This document shows, piece after piece, positions 4,622 to 5,113 of a stretch of DNA of 5,113 bases (positions are counted from its first letter, which is position 1; each line of letters starts with the position of its first letter). The notes under the pieces are model-generated. The model had not been told where the DNA came from, made no database searches, and saw only the letters and a list, made by a program, of their open reading frames with translations. The position numbers and the translations under genes were made by a program. This DNA comes from Solirubrobacterales bacterium (GTDB lineage Bacteria; Actinomycetota; Thermoleophilia; Solirubrobacterales; Solirubrobacteraceae), in the NCBI GenBank assembly GCA_003244035.1, contig QHBV01000095.1, positions 13,655-18,767 of the forward strand. Direction: 5' to 3'.

Positions 4622-4627
4622 GAGGAG
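4622..4627 (+). promoter_or_regulatory. Ribosome binding site GAGGAG for rpoB
   Basis: GAGGAG ends 7 nt before the TTG at 4635-4637, an ideal spacing, and it decides the unusual TTG start. It is the only well-placed strong Shine-Dalgarno in the window. Confidence 0.8.
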
Positions 4628-4634
4628 TGCCATC

Positions 4635-5113
4635 TTGGCAACCGTTCCCGCCCCCCGGACGCGCCGCAGCTTTGCGCGTCTGAACAAGGTCCTTGATGTC
4701 CCCAACCTGATCGATATCCAGCGCAAGTCCTTCGCCTGGCTGACCGACCCCGACGGTGGCGGCCTGCGCGAGACGATCGACGACATCTCGCCGATCGAGG
4801 ACTACACCGGCAACCTCGCGGTCCAGTTCGGCGAGTTCACCTTCGATCAGCCGATCGCCAACCTCGAGCAGTGCCGCGAGAAGGATCTGACCTTTGCGCG
4901 CCCGCTTACGATCACCGTCGCGTTCATCAACCGCGAGACCGGCGAGATCCGTGAGCAGTCGGTGTTCATGGGCGACTTCCCGTGGATGACCGAGCGCGGG
5001 ACTTTCATCATCAACGGCACCGAGCGCGTCGTCGTCACCCAGCTCGTGCGCTCGCCGGGGGCCTACGTGATGGAGCCCAAGGATCGGGAGAAGCAGGTCT
5101 TCATCGCCAACCT
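4635..5113 (+). CDS. rpoB: DNA-directed RNA polymerase beta subunit, N-terminal part (partial)
   Basis: The first 159 codons of rpoB run off the right edge. Starting from TTG the protein reads MATVPAPRTRRSFARLNKVL, then NLIDIQRKSFAWL, ISPIEDYTGNLAVQFGEFTF, CREKDLTFARPL, ETGEIREQSVFMGDFPWMTE and GTFIINGTERVVVTQLVRSP. These are the invariant motifs of the beta protrusion and the start of the lobe. The beta subunit forms half of the polymerase active-site cleft and is the rifamycin target, though that region lies beyond this window. The variant SPGAYVMEPKD after the conserved block is the basis for suggesting a Thermoleophilia-type actinobacterium. There is no sign of a frameshift or truncation. 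The gene is separated from rplL by about 4.5 kb of mostly opposite-strand genes and appears to have its own promoter and a strong ribosome binding site. Confidence 0.97.
   Translation, partial: MATVPAPRTRRSFARLNKVLDVPNLIDIQRKSFAWLTDPDGGGLRETIDDISPIEDYTGNLAVQFGEFTFDQPIANLEQCREKDLTFARPLTITVAFINRETGEIREQSVFMGDFPWMTERGTFIINGTERVVVTQLVRSPGAYVMEPKDREKQVFIAN

Larger units (their letters stand above)
4330..4634. other. Divergent control region between mntA and rpoB
   Basis: This 305-bp stretch holds no credible gene. In order it contains the presumed mntA -10 site, a 14-bp perfect hairpin, a TTGCCC-17-TACACT promoter directed at rpoB, an extended -10 site nearer the gene, and the rpoB ribosome binding site. 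If the first promoter is used, the rpoB leader is about 200 nt. I see no strong hairpin with a T-run in that leader, so attenuation is not supported by what is visible. Confidence 0.6.

Noticed and set aside
118..4634. Insertion sequence, tRNA gene, CRISPR array or attachment repeats that would explain the island
   Set aside because: I saw no transposase fragment, terminal inverted repeats with target duplication, tRNA-like fold, or regularly spaced repeats. The mechanism of insertion stays unknown.
4571..4696. 42-codon ORF (ATG at 4571) overlapping the rpoB start, a possible regulatory uORF
   Set aside because: It has no Shine-Dalgarno, no recognisable sequence, and most of it lies inside the rpoB coding region in another frame, so chance is the simpler explanation.

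Overview
The window is high-GC bacterial DNA that starts in the last codons of ribosomal protein gene rplL (L7/L12, + strand) and ends in the first 159 codons of rpoB (RNA polymerase beta subunit, + strand). The RpoB N-terminus, in particular a segment of the form SPGAYVMEPKD..KQVF, together with the very high GC and a TTG start, suggests a deep-branching actinobacterium of the Thermoleophilia / Solirubrobacterales type. This lineage call comes from memory of protein style, not from a search. In most bacteria rplL and rpoB are adjacent in one operon. Here about 4.5 kb (118-4634) of unrelated genes on both strands lies between them.

Region by region: (i) 1-117, rplL 3' end. (ii) 133-1248, minus strand and convergent with rplL: a SigG/SigX5-type ECF sigma factor with a C-terminal SnoaL-like domain. 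(iii) 1334-1696, plus strand and divergent from the sigma gene: a single-domain VOC/glyoxalase-fold protein. (iv) 1848-2228, plus: a promoter-like site that would give a leaderless transcript, then a small protein with a weak HicB-antitoxin-like stretch. (v) 2361-2795, plus: an ORF whose first ~78 residues look like a small acidic antitoxin and whose tail looks like out-of-frame read-through. A TAATG stop/start junction in the neighbouring frame suggests a lost toxin partner. (vi) 2715-3460, minus: a decayed DrrAB-like ABC exporter. The ATPase has lost Walker A and has an internal deletion of the signature/Walker B region, and the permease is cut off after its first membrane segment. (vii) 3494-4329, minus: an apparently intact mntA-hepT toxin-antitoxin pair with a TGATG overlap and both diagnostic motifs. 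(viii) 4330-4634: a control region with a 14-bp perfect hairpin, a good TTGCCC-17-TACACT promoter pointing at rpoB, a possible second extended -10 promoter, and a GAGGAG ribosome binding site before the TTG start of rpoB. (ix) 4635-5113, rpoB 5' end.

Reading: the interval looks like an accessory insertion zone inside the core ribosomal protein/RNA polymerase locus. It has collected toxin-antitoxin modules, one intact and one or two degenerate, together with transporter debris, while rpoB appears to have its own promoter and roughly 200-nt leader. Four genes (sigma, HicB-like, antitoxin-like, mntA) carry a -10-like hexamer exactly 8-9 nt before their ATG and no well-placed Shine-Dalgarno. This suggests leaderless expression and supports the start codons chosen here.
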